A program made the translations under genes and the position numbers. 64,000 nucleotides of DNA, taken from Azadirachta indica. Its lineage: Eukaryota; Streptophyta; Magnoliopsida; Sapindales; Meliaceae. The DNA is taken from the NCBI GenBank assembly GCA_022749755.1, contig CM040445.1:5601182-5665181 (forward strand), read 5' to 3'. This document shows positions 35,938-48,349 of the stretch, piece by piece. Positions within the stretch are counted from its first letter, which is position 1; each line of letters opens with the position of its first letter. The notes beneath the pieces were generated by a model, which did not search any database, was not told the origin of the DNA, and saw only the letters and a list, made by a program, of their open reading frames with translations.

Positions 35938-36432
35938 TCACGTCTGGCGTGGTAATGCATGTTGTACGATTTCCACAAGTGCTGTTTCAACTGCAGGAGC
36001 AGGAGGAGACAGTTGATGTTGAGAGGTGAAACTGACGATAAGAGTTGGCATTGATCGCAAAGAGTGAAGGAGGCGATGAAGCAAATACTTAAGCGAGTTG
36101 AAAAGCAATCCGTGCAAAGGAGATGTGATAACGAGAATGAAGTAGACAAAGAAAAAGAGTGATGGTGGAAAAATAATAGAGACCAACAACAAGATAGCTA
36201 CAGAACCTGAGAAATGACCAGGTTGCAAGTTGATTCGCTCCACTTTGAAAGGAAGTTTGATAGAAGTAAAGAGAAGAAGTAATATGAAGATGACAAGAAT
36301 CAGAAACGAAATTATGATAAGAACAGGATACTGAAGAATATGTAGGTCGATTGTCCGAGCTGGATTTACCAATAAAAGGAACAGGTTAAAGAGAGGTGGA
36401 AAGACATATCTCAAATCGATGTTGCAGTCCAT
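35938..36432 (-). CDS. Unknown two-segment membrane protein, family copy F
   Basis: Intact frame of 164 residues from ATG 36430-36432 (MDCNIDLRYVFPP). Hydrophobic segments at about 36-58 and 78-103, loop INLQPGHFSGS between them, SIIFPPSLFFF in the second, SPLHG after it, then a basic leucine-rich stretch (LKYLLHRLLHSLRS) and a tail ending HALPRQT. It aligns without gaps with copy C, 14 kb away, inside a block duplicated together with its flanks. The aligned 164 codons show neither stop nor indel while the flanks carry many. A TATA-like TATATTACG lies about 80 bases upstream on the minus strand. Function unknown. Confidence 0.75.
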   Translation of the reverse strand: MDCNIDLRYVFPPLFNLFLLLVNPARTIDLHILQYPVLIIISFLILVIFILLLLFTSIKLPFKVERINLQPGHFSGSVAILLLVSIIFPPSLFFFVYFILVITSPLHGLLFNSLKYLLHRLLHSLRSMPTLIVSFTSQHQLSPPAPAVETALVEIVQHALPRQT

Positions 36433-37719
36433 CGATATATCTATAATTTGTTGTGAAAGTGCACGGAAAGAGGAATGCAGACGAGATAGTTATAGGCAAT
36501 TTTAATTTACGTAATATATAAATGCAAACAAGTTTTGTTTTCTAGGAGCTATTTTTGATATTGCTATGGAAGATTCGGAAAGCACTTTTTTAGCTAGCTA
36601 GGCATTAATAAATAATTGATATTTAAGCGATATATAAATGCAAACAAGTGTGGTTTTCTAGGAGCTATATATGTTGGACACGTACACGGTAGATTTAGGA
36701 AAGCACTTTTTTCTGGTTGCCCAGCTTGCATGTTGACAATTAAACCATTTTGCTTCCTAGCGTGGGACCTGCACCTGCATGTAGGAATATATGGGATAGA
36801 TAGTGTGTATGTTGTTTATTCAATCGGCCTAGGAAATATTTTTCAAGCAAATTAATTAATTAACTAATTAATTGGGTTTATGGATTTGATTGAGCTAGCC
36901 GAAGCTACCTAATTTATTAATGTTTCCACAACCATGTATGATGCGATCATGGGGAAATCAATACAAATTAACATACCGTGATTTTTTATCTTTGAGTGTG
37001 GTGGCAATTGTCAATGTGAATAACAGCAGGCTGCAAGTTCACGGGCTTGTTACTTGTTATACTACAATTGCTTTAATATATACTGTATTATTTTTTTTTT
37101 TTTTTCATTCTAATTTTTAAATTTTTATATATTTTTTCAGTTTTTAATTGTAACTCATAGATTAATTATAACCAGAAATCTAAAAATTTTAAAAAATTAC
37201 GTAGTACATTTAAATTGTACCAAAACTTTTAATTGTTCTACATTTTTCTCTCTCTCCGTTTCCAAATTAAAATACATCATAATTTATCAAGTTTCATAAC
37301 TATATATAGATCAAAGCGTTTGCTCTTGCCCTTAATTCATTACCTGCCACATCAAGTAACAATAATATTGGTATAATTCTTAAGTTAAAATTGGTACAAT
37401 TTTTTGTGTATAGGTTTAATTTTCATTTAATTCATTAATTACTCATATAAAAAAATATATATAAGTTGTTTGATTGTCAAACATATTTTTTAACAAAATA
37501 TTTCGCAATTATATTAGTAGATAAGTTTTTTGACATTAGTTTCATTAATGTGAGAATTTTAAAATAAAATAGAAGTATTTCAAATGATTTAATTAAATAC
37601 TTAAAGAGATATTCTAATCCTAAAAATATAAAATTTAAATTTCTTCATAAATGTAAAATAATTGTTTTAATTATTCATATAAACTTCCTTTAATTACAAC
37701 CAAATTTTACAAACAATAT

Positions 37720-38115
37720 TTAGGGCTTTTTTTTGGATTAAATTTTGAATATAATTATTCAAATGTTTAAAAGCTGTTTATTTTTTAATTTATGTTTAAA
37801 TATTTGTTAAAAAAATTTAAATATAATTAAATTTAAAAACTTAACTTAAATCTAAATAAATAGACGTCTGAATAATTTAAATATTTTATTTGTCGATAAT
37901 ATCCTTATTTTATTGTTTAATAGTTATATATTTCAACAACTTAATATATTAATTTAAGTTTTTTTAAAATATCAACATATCAGTTTCAGAAGTTTTATTT
38001 AAAAAAAAAAACTTAATATTTATATTCAGATATTTAAGATAGAAAAATAAACTTATTAATCACATTTAAATTTTAGTCAAATTTAAATTTTAAACAAAAA
38101 AAAAATGCTACCTTA
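37720..38115. mobile_element. PIF/Harbinger-like MITE 1, TTA target duplication
   Basis: Insertion at 37723-38112 flanked by TTA (37720-37722 and 38113-38115). Block C reads ACAACATTTAAAAAGAG without it. Body is AT-rich, related to the elements at 38762-39191 and about 59085-59700 (shared AAACTTAATATTTATATT-like and TTTAAATATTTGTTAAAA words). Confidence 0.75.
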
Positions 38116-38758
38116 AAAAGAATAATAACAGTAATTTTTTTCATTTTGAAAAAAAAATTGTTGAAATACTAGTCTAAATGAACATTTGCTGTGTCATTCA
38201 AGGTCGGTGCTATATGATTTGGTACATTATACATTAGCATTATTAAAATAAAAAATTATATAGATTACCGAAAACGAATTAAGTAATTTTCCACCTTAAT
38301 TTAATGGCTTGTGAGTAGGAAGTGTTGCGTGATTTGCGTTGAATGTAAAATTTCCGAAACAATGTAAATATTACTAATTGTCTTTAATGAACCGATACTT
38401 AATTGGATTTATTAATTTCCGGGATATAATTAAATAGCCTTGCAAGTTACTTGCTTAATTTTCTTCGAAGTCGGTTGAATTTGTCTTCGCTATTGAATTG
38501 AAATGTTAGATACATGCAGGTACCTAGCTTCTAATCAGTTTCGTTTATATATGACCTTGAGCAATAATATGGGATATATCAATCACATGTATTGCCCTAT
38601 ATGATCATATGTAATTTTCTAAAGCAGATCGTAGACTGAGTAGACCAGTAGACCAGTAGACCAGTAGACCATCCAAGTCCACATATATACGTTAATTTCC
38701 CCTCCCCTCCATTCTTTTGGCAGAGAATATTTGGAAAACTACCAAATATTAATTAAAT

Positions 38759-39194
38759 TTAGGGTTCGTTTATTTTTTTACTTGAAATTTAAATATAATT
38801 AATTAAATATTTAAAAGTCATTTATTTTTTTATCTTATATTTAAATATTTGTTAAAAATATATGAATATAATTAAATTAAAAATTTTAACTTAAATATAT
38901 ATATATATATGAATGAATAAACACTTGAATAATTCAAATATTTTATTTGTTAAGAAAATTTTTACTTTATTATTTAACATTATATTATTAACAACTTAAT
39001 ATATTAATTTAAAATTTTTTAAGATTTATACATTAATATATTAATTTTAAATTTTTTTATTTTTATATAAAAATAAACAACTTAATATTTATATTTAAAT
39101 ATTTAAAGTACAAGAAAAAATATATAAATTAAATTCAAAATTTAACTAAATTCAGATTCTTCAGACTTTAGATAAAAAAACAAACACTACATTA
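38759..39194. mobile_element. PIF/Harbinger-like MITE 2, TTA target duplication
   Basis: Insertion at 38762-39191 flanked by TTA. Left end GGGTTCGTTTATTTTTTT, right end reversed TGTAGTGTTTGTTTTTTT. Block C has the empty site GATTTAGAGAGATATAAT. Confidence 0.8.
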
Positions 39195-40240
39195 GAGAGA
39201 GATATAATACAGGAACTAATTAATCAAGCAAAGCATTAATCTATTAATTGCAGCCAGCATATATCACAAAAATTTAAGAGAATAATAAAAGCATGTATAA
39301 TATTAGTACTTTACGTGGCTTCAGGCCTCCAAAGGCTATATATTCGGCTGTACGTACATAGTGAGTCCCATAAGAAAATCATAAAAAAAATCTTTATTTG
39401 TTTATTATGTCTTGTGCAGTCAGTCAGAGCTGGCAATGGATTTACAGGCGATATAAAAGTACACTTTGTTATAATTTAATTTATATATAAATTAATGTGA
39501 TCTCAATTATGATATATACGGTTGCGTATCTTATTATGATTATTATATATGCATAAGTTTCGAGGAAACTTCGTTGAGACAATAAATTTAGAGAAAAATC
39601 CATGAAAATTGGTATAGGAGAAGAAGTGATATTAATTTGAACCGTGGTCATCATTAATGTATGAACGGAGCAACATAATTACATTACAGATTAATTAAAC
39701 TAAAGTCTTGGTAATCTGCTCATTATCGATCCTTTAACAAATAATGTGTATATAATATATATAAAGCCAAATAGTATAAAGATTACTTCTGCTGATAGTT
39801 TTTTCTCTTGTCTAGTTAATTCTTGCTTCCTTTCTCCCTACCCGCCACCAACACTATACTAGACCACAAAAGTAAAAGACTAAAAGACGACTTTTCAATA
39901 ATAGAAAAATAATGAGGTATTTTACCTAATCATATGGATCAAGAATTTCTCCTCCTAGTAACTTCATCTACATATCCAACTCAAGCACTTCTTCTAGGTT
40001 AAAATATAAAAAAAGATAGATGTGAAAAGATATGATTTCAAGAGGAAGCAACTAAGAACACAGTATATAAGATTTGAGAAAACTACTCATATATGGTCAT
40101 ACATATAACTCAATTAGAAAGGATGTAGAATTTTAGGAACAGAAAAAAATTGAATTAGGAGTTGAGACTTGTCTAATTAGGGAGGACTTTCGGTCTCTCT
40201 CCCATCATTAATTTTTTATTTTAAGGATCTAAGGACTTAT

Positions 40241-40849
40241 GAAGGCTAATAAAATTGTATGGTTAATCTTAATTAATTCGGTCCAATCATATAACGCTTT
40301 ATACCATTTCTTTTTATGACTTTGGTTTAAGATTAGATTCTCTATTAATGCTTCCAATTAGCTTGTAGCAATCACCGACAAAACATGCTTTATTTTCTCC
40401 TCTGGATCAAGATTTCTTATATCGAGGACTCCCAATATAACTAATCTCACTTTTTTTCTTTTTGTTTTTGACATGACATTCATTAATAAAAAATTTTACT
40501 TAAAATTTACTTTAATAAATTTATTTTGATTTGATTTTTGATCATATAATTAAAAAATCTTCATATAAAAAAAAAACAACGATCTCACTTCTCACTTTAT
40601 TCATTTTATTATGATCTAACTCAAAAATTTATATTCTAAAAATTTTTTTTTCGTATAAAATGATATGTTTTCTTAGATTTTTAGCAGATGTACGAGACTA
40701 TAAAGATTTATTAGAAGGAAAAATACCTAGAGAATTTGGGATGTCATTATTTCATAGTTAGAAAGGATATGGTTACACACATTAGAGAAAATGAAGTCCA
40801 CATATTAGTGAAAATGAGTTCTACTAGTAAAATAGAATTTTGGCACCTA
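40241..40849. other. Non-coding gap
   Basis: No gene or element recognised. Confidence 0.4.
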
Positions 40850-41400
40850 TCCATTGGGTGGATGGGGTATCCTTTGGGCAAGTTTTGCTAGCATAATAAT
40901 AAACAAAATGCGTGTTCATTTGCTATAGCCCTTTTGCTGAACACTTATGGCAAATAAATTTTTATCCCAAAACACTAAAGAGAAATTTGTTGTGGATAAA
41001 TTAAAGTATAATTAACTCTGCAAAATTGTTTATGCTTATAACACAAAGAAATAACGCATCCTTAATTTTTGAATTCAGGTCAATGTAATCCCGTGAGTGC
41101 TCTTCGGCATGATCAACATGGCACCTGATCATCATGTAATTAAGAATATAACAAGATCTGATTGGATTATAGTTTAATAATTATCTATTGATTAAACGAA
41201 AAGAGAAACCCCAAAGAATCAAGCGCATCCTTGATAAATGATCTAAATAGCCATTAATAACGATATACACAGCAACAGAAGCATGCACGTAAATATAGCA
41301 AAGAAACCTATTATTACAGCAATATACAGCACTCTTGCTAACCGGCAAATATTTTGCTGAGCTTAAACGTTATTTTTCAAACAAATCTTCACTATATATT
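40850..41400. repeat. Copy of the copy-E downstream flank
   Basis: Matches 30640-31330 (GGGCAAGTTTTGCTAGCATA, CCTTTTGCTGAACA, GGCACCTGATCATCATGT, GCAAAGAAACCTA, TATTTTGCTGAGCTTAAAC). It marks a former family locus whose coding part is mostly lost. Confidence 0.65.
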
Positions 41401-41724
41401 GCTAAAATTCAATTTCTGGAATGCTGCTGTACTAAGAAATAAGAGATAAATCATGAGGTCCGAGGAGTATCCTATAAAGAAAATGAAAATGGGTCTTTGA
41501 TGGTGGGTGAGAACCTAAATCACAGGAGTTCATACATCATCTTCAAGACAGTTCATTTTTAGAATTAAATTTTAAGTGTTACGATGCATTAATTATGATT
41601 ATAGATTAGCAGTAAGAATCATCAGTAGGTGGCAGAAGAATGGAAAATTGAAGAATTTTTGTTTAATATTATAACTATACAATATACTAATATTATATTA
41701 GTTATCCATTGAAAGTGTAAGTAT

Positions 41725-41835
41725 GAAAATTGAAGAATTTTATTGAAACCGTAATTGCGGTTTCTTTGGGCGAGCTAGGAATAGAAAGCTGAAGTTAATA
41801 AATGGTAATTCTAATCTAATAAGTAATGGAAAACG
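41725..41835 (-). pseudogene. Family fragment F2 (N-terminal part)
   Basis: On the plus strand GAATAGAAAGCTGAAGTTA and TCTAATCTAATAAGTAATGG match the start of copies E and E2 in reverse sense. Only about 35 codons remain and the frame is broken. Confidence 0.6.
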
Positions 41836-42378
41836 CAACCTAGCTATTTAATTATAGAAGAGAAAAGCTACAAGAACTTTCAAGTTCACCAAAATTAGAC
41901 TACCTATATGGTTATTGATTTCAGCTAGCTCTAAGTGGCTATTGAAATAAATAAAATAGATAAATTGGACCATCAGAATGCATAAAATAATATTATAAGA
42001 ATCAAGTATAAAAAGTAATTATATTATAGATTTTTTAGGCAAGTATTGGTGGTTCTCTGTGGATAATCATCCTTTTTTTTTTTTTTCTTTTCTCATGTCA
42101 TTAGAAGATGAAATGGATTGCTTTTGCCAAATTATGACAATAATAAAAACGTCGATTATATAAAATAGGGGCGCACATGAATGATAATGGATTGTGTACT
42201 GATTAGTTTGAATAGATTCAATTAGATTTATCAACTGATAATTTTAATTTAATATAGGTTAAAAATTAAAATTAAATGAAATTATAAATTTAAAATTTTT
42301 TTAAAAAATAATTTGATACTAAACACTGAAAAAATTATGTGTCAATTTTTTTTTATAGAAGTAAAACATTTAAAAATT

Positions 42379-42401
42379 TATATATATATATATATATATA
42401 T
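42379..42401. repeat. (TA)n microsatellite
   Basis: Uninterrupted TA run. Confidence 0.85.
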
Positions 42402-42469
42402 GTTGATTAACTATGTTCTAAACTCTATTTTTATTCTTCATTTTGCAATTTTTCAGTTAAAGATATTCA

Positions 42470-42688
42470 TTATACGATGAAGTCTGATGTTATGTTAAGA
42501 GGAATCAGAGTAACAAGGGAATTGCAACAACCAAGAATATATATGAATGCCAAAACGGTGTTTTCATCAATCTCGGAAGCATTGATATATAGAGTGACGC
42601 CGCCTTCGGATGTTAGGGAGTACAGGAGGGTTAGATTTGTTGGTGGTGGGAAGTCATGCCTCAAATCTACAAAAAATTTCATCTTCAC
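42470..42688 (-). pseudogene. Divergent or truncated family member F3
   Basis: Open frame of 72 residues from ATG 42686-42688. Its start (FFVDLRHDFPPPTNLTLLYS) matches the N-terminal signature of the family (IDLRYALPPLINLSFLL in copy G). After SLTSEGG it diverges, with one hydrophobic stretch (VLAFIYILGCC) and a stop. The GHFS loop and second segment are absent. It could be a short expressed variant, but a truncated relic is likelier. Confidence 0.5.
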
Positions 42689-42699
42689 TCCGAATCGTT

Positions 42700-43319
42700 G
42701 GCTATTGATTGTTGTGTTTAATTTTTTCCCCTCAGATTGATCCGATGGGTTCCATAAAATAGAGTTATTGACCTAGTATTAATTTAAATGACTCTTGCTA
42801 TAAATACCTCATCTACACTACACCGGTTTCCTTGAAAGTTCTTTGGATATTAGTGAGTGATCATTTACCATTTTTATTTAAGTGTTGATTTTATAAAAAC
42901 GAATTATTTGGGCGCTTTAAAATTTTCATGAATTAGTTCACTTAATTAAGTGCGTGGTAGTTGAATAAATTTTTCTCTCTAATAAAAATAAATTGTTTGA
43001 ATGTTACATATGTTATAACAGTGCATTTAATTTCTTAATAAATTTATAAATAATATAAAATTATAACACTAAAAAAAAATTAATGGCGTGATCTCATAAA
43101 TAATATAAGATTGATAAAAAAGAAATTAATTACGTGGTACCAGATAAATTCATGATTGTTTTTTTTGACTTCTCTCGTTCCCAAGCCACCGGAAAATTCC
43201 TTAGAATTTTCTCAATTATTTTAATTATGTGAGAATTTAATACTAAAAGGTACACAATTAATAATTTTATGGTGCGCAAATGGGTTGAAGTTAATGTCAT
43301 ATTATTTATAAATATTTTA
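42700..43319. other. Non-coding gap
   Basis: Nothing recognised. Confidence 0.4.
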
Positions 43320-45043
43320 ATGATTCTTTTAGGCGATAATAATTTATTATTTGTATTTTGTATTTTTATTTGAGTATCTAATTGTCTTTAATCAATGAGA
43401 GAGAGAGAGATCTATTCTCGCTTATTGCTTTCGGAGACACATCCACTTGAATCTTGTTGGTAACGATGACAACCACATATTTAGTGAAGAAGAATCTGGC
43501 TAGCAAATTTTAAATTACTTGACTGAAGAAAATTTTTGAGTTTTAATTAAATAAATATAATTTATTTGTGGTTGTTCGTGTTTAGTTGGTCAATTTCTGC
43601 ACTGTCATAGCTGCGAAAGATGAGAAGAAAGCCAAAATACTATATCATAATTATATTCGAATATGAAAAGAATTAAGAAAAACAAAATATTCCCACGAAG
43701 ATGAGATTGAAAAGTAGTTTACTCTTTATATATTGTGCTTCATTAATTCTTTATAGCAGGACGGTTATAAAGCGAGTAAAAGAAATTGAAAGAATTCCTT
43801 TCTTCTGTAAGGACAAGTAAAAGCGAAAATAAGATAATTAAACCATTAAAACAACACAAAACAAATTAATTAGTGACCTCAAATGATTACCTATCTCGAA
43901 CTTGAGTAAACTAAATTAAGCAATTAAATTCAGCTTTTCCTTGGTCTTATATTACATGCATCTTCCGTAATCACACCCATCAGAGATATGGCTGTCGAAT
44001 TTATTTTCGATGTTTGTTCTACTACCATAATCATTCTATTATTTTTCAAATAAATTGAATTAATATGTGATTAATGTCGAATATAGTCGGAAAATATTTT
44101 ATAGATTTATTTATTTTGTAGTCATATTTTGTTAACGAGTCATCTTAAATCATCGTCGTGTGATTTTTTAACAAATATGTTTTTAATGTATATTGTTATG
44201 TATAATTTATAATGAGATAGGTCATTTTAATATTATTACATGAGAGGAGATCCTTATTCTGATTCCATATGTAAGTTAGAGCTGGTCTATGAAGTATTGA
44301 TATTCTGAATTCTATAATAATAGAGGGTGGAAATAGAGGAATTAGTGAGAGAGGTGAGACTAACCTCTTATCCTAAATTCCAGAATGTCAGTACTTAATG
44401 GATCCTCTCTTACTAATCCCTATATTTCCACACTCTCTTTTGGTAACAAACTTGGATTCAACAGTATTTGCACAAAGATATAGCTTTCTGCAGTTATGTT
44501 TAAATACTTGTATACTCTTGTGTTGTGGATCAAATTACAATCTTATATTTATGTTGTTGAGAGTTATGTGTTAATGTTGAAAAACATCCAACAATGGGAG
44601 ATTGAAACCCGATCATTAAATAAAATTTGCTGAAGTTTTATATTGACAGAAATCAGACGTGAATCCTAGTGAAAACTGTCACCAAATTACCAAAAGACAA
44701 TTTTATTTGTTGCCAAACTAGGTGATTTTCTCATAATATATCCGTTGATTTTATGGTTTTATAGACATTAAATAAATCCAGTTGCTTTACCCGTAAGAAA
44801 TTGGGTTAGGGTAGTTATCAAAAGAGCATTAATACTGCCCTAGAGCGAAAAGGACAATTAAGTTGGGACAAACCTTGCAACAGTAATACTTGTACTCAAG
44901 ATCACGCTCCGGGTATAATAGACAGATAGACATGACTGAACTTTTAACTCCTTGAGTAGTACACATATTACCATCAAAGTGTTCCTCGTACCTTTTTATT
45001 TATAAACTGGATTACAATAATACTGCTATAACCTATTGCTGTA
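43320..45043. repeat. Downstream flank of copy G
   Basis: 43320-43560 matches 29860-30070; 43860-44000 and 44810-44935 match 48700-48800 and 48840-48970 (CATGC(A)TC(T)TCCGTAATCAC, CCTTG(C/T)AACAGTA, TACT(C/T)AAGATC-like). Around 44290-44450 there is a small inverted repeat: AGTATTGATATTCTGAATTC at 44297 against GAATTTAGG / CCAGAATGTCAGTACTTAAT at 44380. No gene. Confidence 0.5.
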
Positions 45044-45613
45044 CTAAGCGCTCCTCTCCGTTATTTGACCAATATTTCCTGAAAGATTAGTGAGTTGATC
45101 TGGGTTCACGTTGTCTTGTATGGCATGATCTTCGATATCAACCACTTCTGCAGCAGAAGAGAGTTCTGCGGTTTGTCGGTGTTGGGTGATGCAAACGACA
45201 ATAAGAGGGGGAATTGATCGTAGCGTGTGATGAAACCAGTGGAACATACGCATAAACAGATTAAAAAGATTTCCGCGCCAAGGAGCTATGATAATCAGAA
45301 GGAGATAAAGAAACCAGAAGAGTGGTGGTGAGAAAATAATTGCAGCCAACAACATGATAGCAACAGGAGCTGAGAAATGCCCGGTTTGCAAGCGAACTGG
45401 CTCAACAATGAAAGGGAATTTGATAGATGTAAAGAGGAGAAATAAGATGAGAATGACAACAACAAACAAGGGTATGAGCAAAACCGGATACTGAAGTATT
45501 TTGCTTATAAAATCATAATCTCTATCCCAGGACTCACCTGGGGATGCCACGAGTAGAAAGCTCAGATTAATTAGTGGCGGGAGAGCATATCTAAGATCTA
45601 TGTAGCTGTACAT
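45044..45613 (-). CDS. Unknown two-segment membrane protein, family copy G
   Basis: Intact frame of 189 residues from ATG 45611-45613 (MYSYIDLRYALPP). Compared with C and F it has about eight extra residues in the loop before the first hydrophobic segment (GESWDRDYDFISKILQYP). Hydrophobic segments at about 43-65 and 84-111 flank VRLQTGHFSAPVAI; the second contains IIFSPPLFW. Then come APWRG, an aromatic, basic stretch (MRMFHWFHHTLRS) and a longer acidic, Asn/Gln-rich tail. A TATATAAA box lies about 80 bases upstream (45691-45698). Function unknown; the C-terminal tail is the most variable part of the family. Confidence 0.75.
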   Translation of the reverse strand: MYSYIDLRYALPPLINLSFLLVASPGESWDRDYDFISKILQYPVLLIPLFVVVILILFLLFTSIKFPFIVEPVRLQTGHFSAPVAIMLLAAIIFSPPLFWFLYLLLIIIAPWRGNLFNLFMRMFHWFHHTLRSIPPLIVVCITQHRQTAELSSAAEVVDIEDHAIQDNVNPDQLTNLSGNIGQITERSA

Positions 45614-45690
45614 CCGTAATTTCTGTGCTCGAAAATGATTTTCGGTTCCAATTCTTGATTTTGAAGGTAGAAGAAATAGAGTGGACGTTG

Positions 45691-45698
45691 TTTATATA
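45691..45698 (-). promoter_or_regulatory. Possible TATA box of copy G
   Basis: Minus strand TATATAAA, 78 bases before the start codon. Confidence 0.45.
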
Positions 45699-48235
45699 TA
45701 GTATATAAATGGCCGAAGCACCTCTACCGTCCTATTGGCATCCTAATTGGATTGAACAGAATTCTAGGAATTAACTACGACGTACAAAAAATGGCAGGAA
45801 TATGTCACTTTCAATTCACTATTTATCCTTTTGCTTTTCTATTTTGCTTTTCTCTTTTCTTTCTCTCTTTATTTTATTTTATTTCATGTGACTTCAAGAA
45901 GACTCTGACTCGACTTTCATTTGTTTTTGCACTTTTGTCTTATGGGATGGTTATTTTGTTTTAATTAAGGGTTTTGATAGTTTTTCCAATGTTAGTTTTT
46001 ATATAATTTTATATGCAATTTGATAGTGTGTGTACACTTTATACGTATTAGGGCAAATATTGAACGAAAACATTTGCTAGCTAGTCTAAAACAAACACCA
46101 TTGAACATACTTTATAACTCAAAATCATTAACATGAATCAATCCCGCAGCATTAATTCCGTCAAAATACAACTTTTAAGTAGTTTCCTTTTGCCCTTTTT
46201 TATTAGCTAGACTTGACAAATTCACGATGCGTTTTCCTTCTTGGTTGTTTCCTTTCTCCCTCGCTCACCTTCTCCATTCTACCCTCACGATGTGACTGAC
46301 AGATTCAAGTACACAAAAAACAAGAAGAATAATTATTAAATCATTGAAGATAATTTAGAGGTATAACGAAAAGGCTTGGAAAAGATTAAAGTGAGAATAA
46401 TTTATAGTTTAGATTAGAGAGATTAAAGTACACGATAGACGATGTAATTGAATGTATATAACTGTAAGAATTGTAAAATCACTCTGTTTCGTTTTAGTAA
46501 ACCCCAAGAAATAAAATAAGAAAAAGCAGCCTTGCTCTTAAAGTAGCCAATCATGTTTGTATAAAATATGTGGTTGAGATTAAAGACATACCTAAAGTAA
46601 AAGCGAGAATTCAAGTCCGAGGCAAGCGGGCAACAGGAGGGTCACACTCACGCGCAACAGAGTTACGCGTGGCCTGGCCTCAGCCTCAAAAGATTGATTT
46701 CCAAAACAAGCATTATTTTTTACTATTTGGTCCCTGTAACATGAAATTTTTATGATTTGAGTCTAATAATTTTTGATTGTATACTGTTTATCACGCTTAA
46801 TTATCACACTCTTACTCTTAAGTGTGATACCCATCCCATGCAAACCCCAATTATTCATTCGGACAAGCGTCCTCTCTCTTTTTTTTTTTTTAATTTTTTC
46901 TTAAATTTTAATCATGTTTTGGCGCATGTCATTTATAAAAAATCAATGATCAATATTTACCGTGAACTTTAAAACTAGCTAATTAACAATTATTTTCATT
47001 CTTAAATATGCACTATAATTTTTTTCAAAAGATATTTTTTCTTCTCTCTCTTATCTTCCTCTTGCTTTTTATTTTTGATTGAAAATGAAAAATTTTATTT
47101 GCTTTCTTCCTACTTCTTATCAAATCTATAAAAATTCAATTTCAAATAGAGAATTTTTTTCCTTGTTAATGGTTAGAAAAATCGAATTTATAAATTCAAC
47201 ATCTTGCCACAACAATTAGTGAAATTAAAATTAAATATAAATATTTAATTGTATAGCTGATACTTCTTAAAAAAAATTGCTATAATTTGAAAATTTTTCA
47301 TTTTTATTCAAACAAATAAAAAAGAGAAGTGAGAGATAGGAAGGGAGGGAGGAGACAAGAGGAGAAAAAAATATAAAAACCAAGAGTTTGGAAAGTTTTT
47401 TTGTTTTAGGAATGAAATAATTGTTAATTAAAGAGGTTTAAAGTTAAAATAAAATCTTGACTTTTAAATTTTATGAATACTACGTTTCAAAATATAATTA
47501 AAAGTTAAGGAGAAACAAAAAGAAAAGAAAATTAATAAGGAGAGGATGCTTGTCCTTAAGAAAATAGACACCTTGAATTAGTAAAGGGATTTTAACAAAG
47601 CTTCTTGACTTCACCAAAGACATAGATTTGTTTAATTTAGATATACTTTTGAAGTTTCACATACTCAATGGATTCCAATAAAAAATAAAAAAAGAAATCC
47701 GGACGCCATCTCATATTCTAATAGTGTAGAGATTTACTTTGCTAAAATTAATATTAATTTTAAGTAATATTCATATCTTTCTTGAGGTATTGTACTTCCT
47801 AACAGCTAATTAAAAGCTTATTACCAAACTTTAGGGAGAATTTACGAAAATCGCATTGAGTAAAAGATAAAATTACAACGTAACCTTGCGCTCTTAATGG
47901 GTGTCATTGGGGTAATGCAGAAGCTATTTATAGACGGATATTTTACACATTTCACCTTAAAAATTGAAACAAAATTTTAGGCAAATTAATTTTTGAGTCG
48001 GTAAAATGATACGTGGTCTCGTAGCTACAAATAATAAAAACGCAATATCATACTTTGGACTACGAGACACAACTGCAATGTCATGTTGTATTGATGGTAC
48101 TGTGGAGACAGAGCATCCACTTGGATTGTGTACGACACGTCGTTATAAAGCTCTATCGCGAAAGCGAAAGCTAAGCTCAAAGCAGCTCATGCTCCGTTTA
48201 CATAATGAAATGAATAGAATTAATATATAACCAAT
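45699..48235. repeat. Upstream flank of copy G, pair of 49400-51650
   Basis: Collinear with the copy H upstream region: GCCTTGCTCTTAAAGTAGCC (46529) against GCCTTGCTCGTAAAGTAGCC (50510), CTTCTCCATTCTACC-like, and the strong match near 48070-48210. Confidence 0.65.
48006..48230 (+). other. Small open frame conserved with 51405-51647
   Basis: From ATG 48078-48080 the plus frame reads MSCCIDGTVETEHPLGLCT, then RRYKALSRKRK and a basic end. The paralogous locus reads MSCCIDSTVETKRPLGLRT then CRYKALWREQKRK. The frame is open in both after duplication, including through a three-base-multiple length change. It may be a relic of a coding exon or chance. Function unknown. Confidence 0.3.
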
Positions 48236-48349
48236 ACCAATTATGCACACATATACCAGCGTATATATCATTTAATTTGGTAGATAACTGTAAAATCTGA
48301 ATTCTACTGTCATTCTCGACATAACATGTATATCATTTCTGAAATTTTG

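Larger units (their letters stand above)
35550..40240. repeat. Segmental duplication block F (pair of 21780-25660)
   Basis: Contains copy F and is collinear with block C on both sides of it. Differences include two TTA-flanked MITEs (37723-38112 and 38762-39191) and an AGACCAGT repeat at about 38640-38670 in place of the CAGA repeat of block C. Confidence 0.75.

Noticed and set aside
42477..42740. Plus-strand open frame of 87 codons
   Set aside because: It is antisense to the family fragment F3, which has recognisable family sequence on the other strand.
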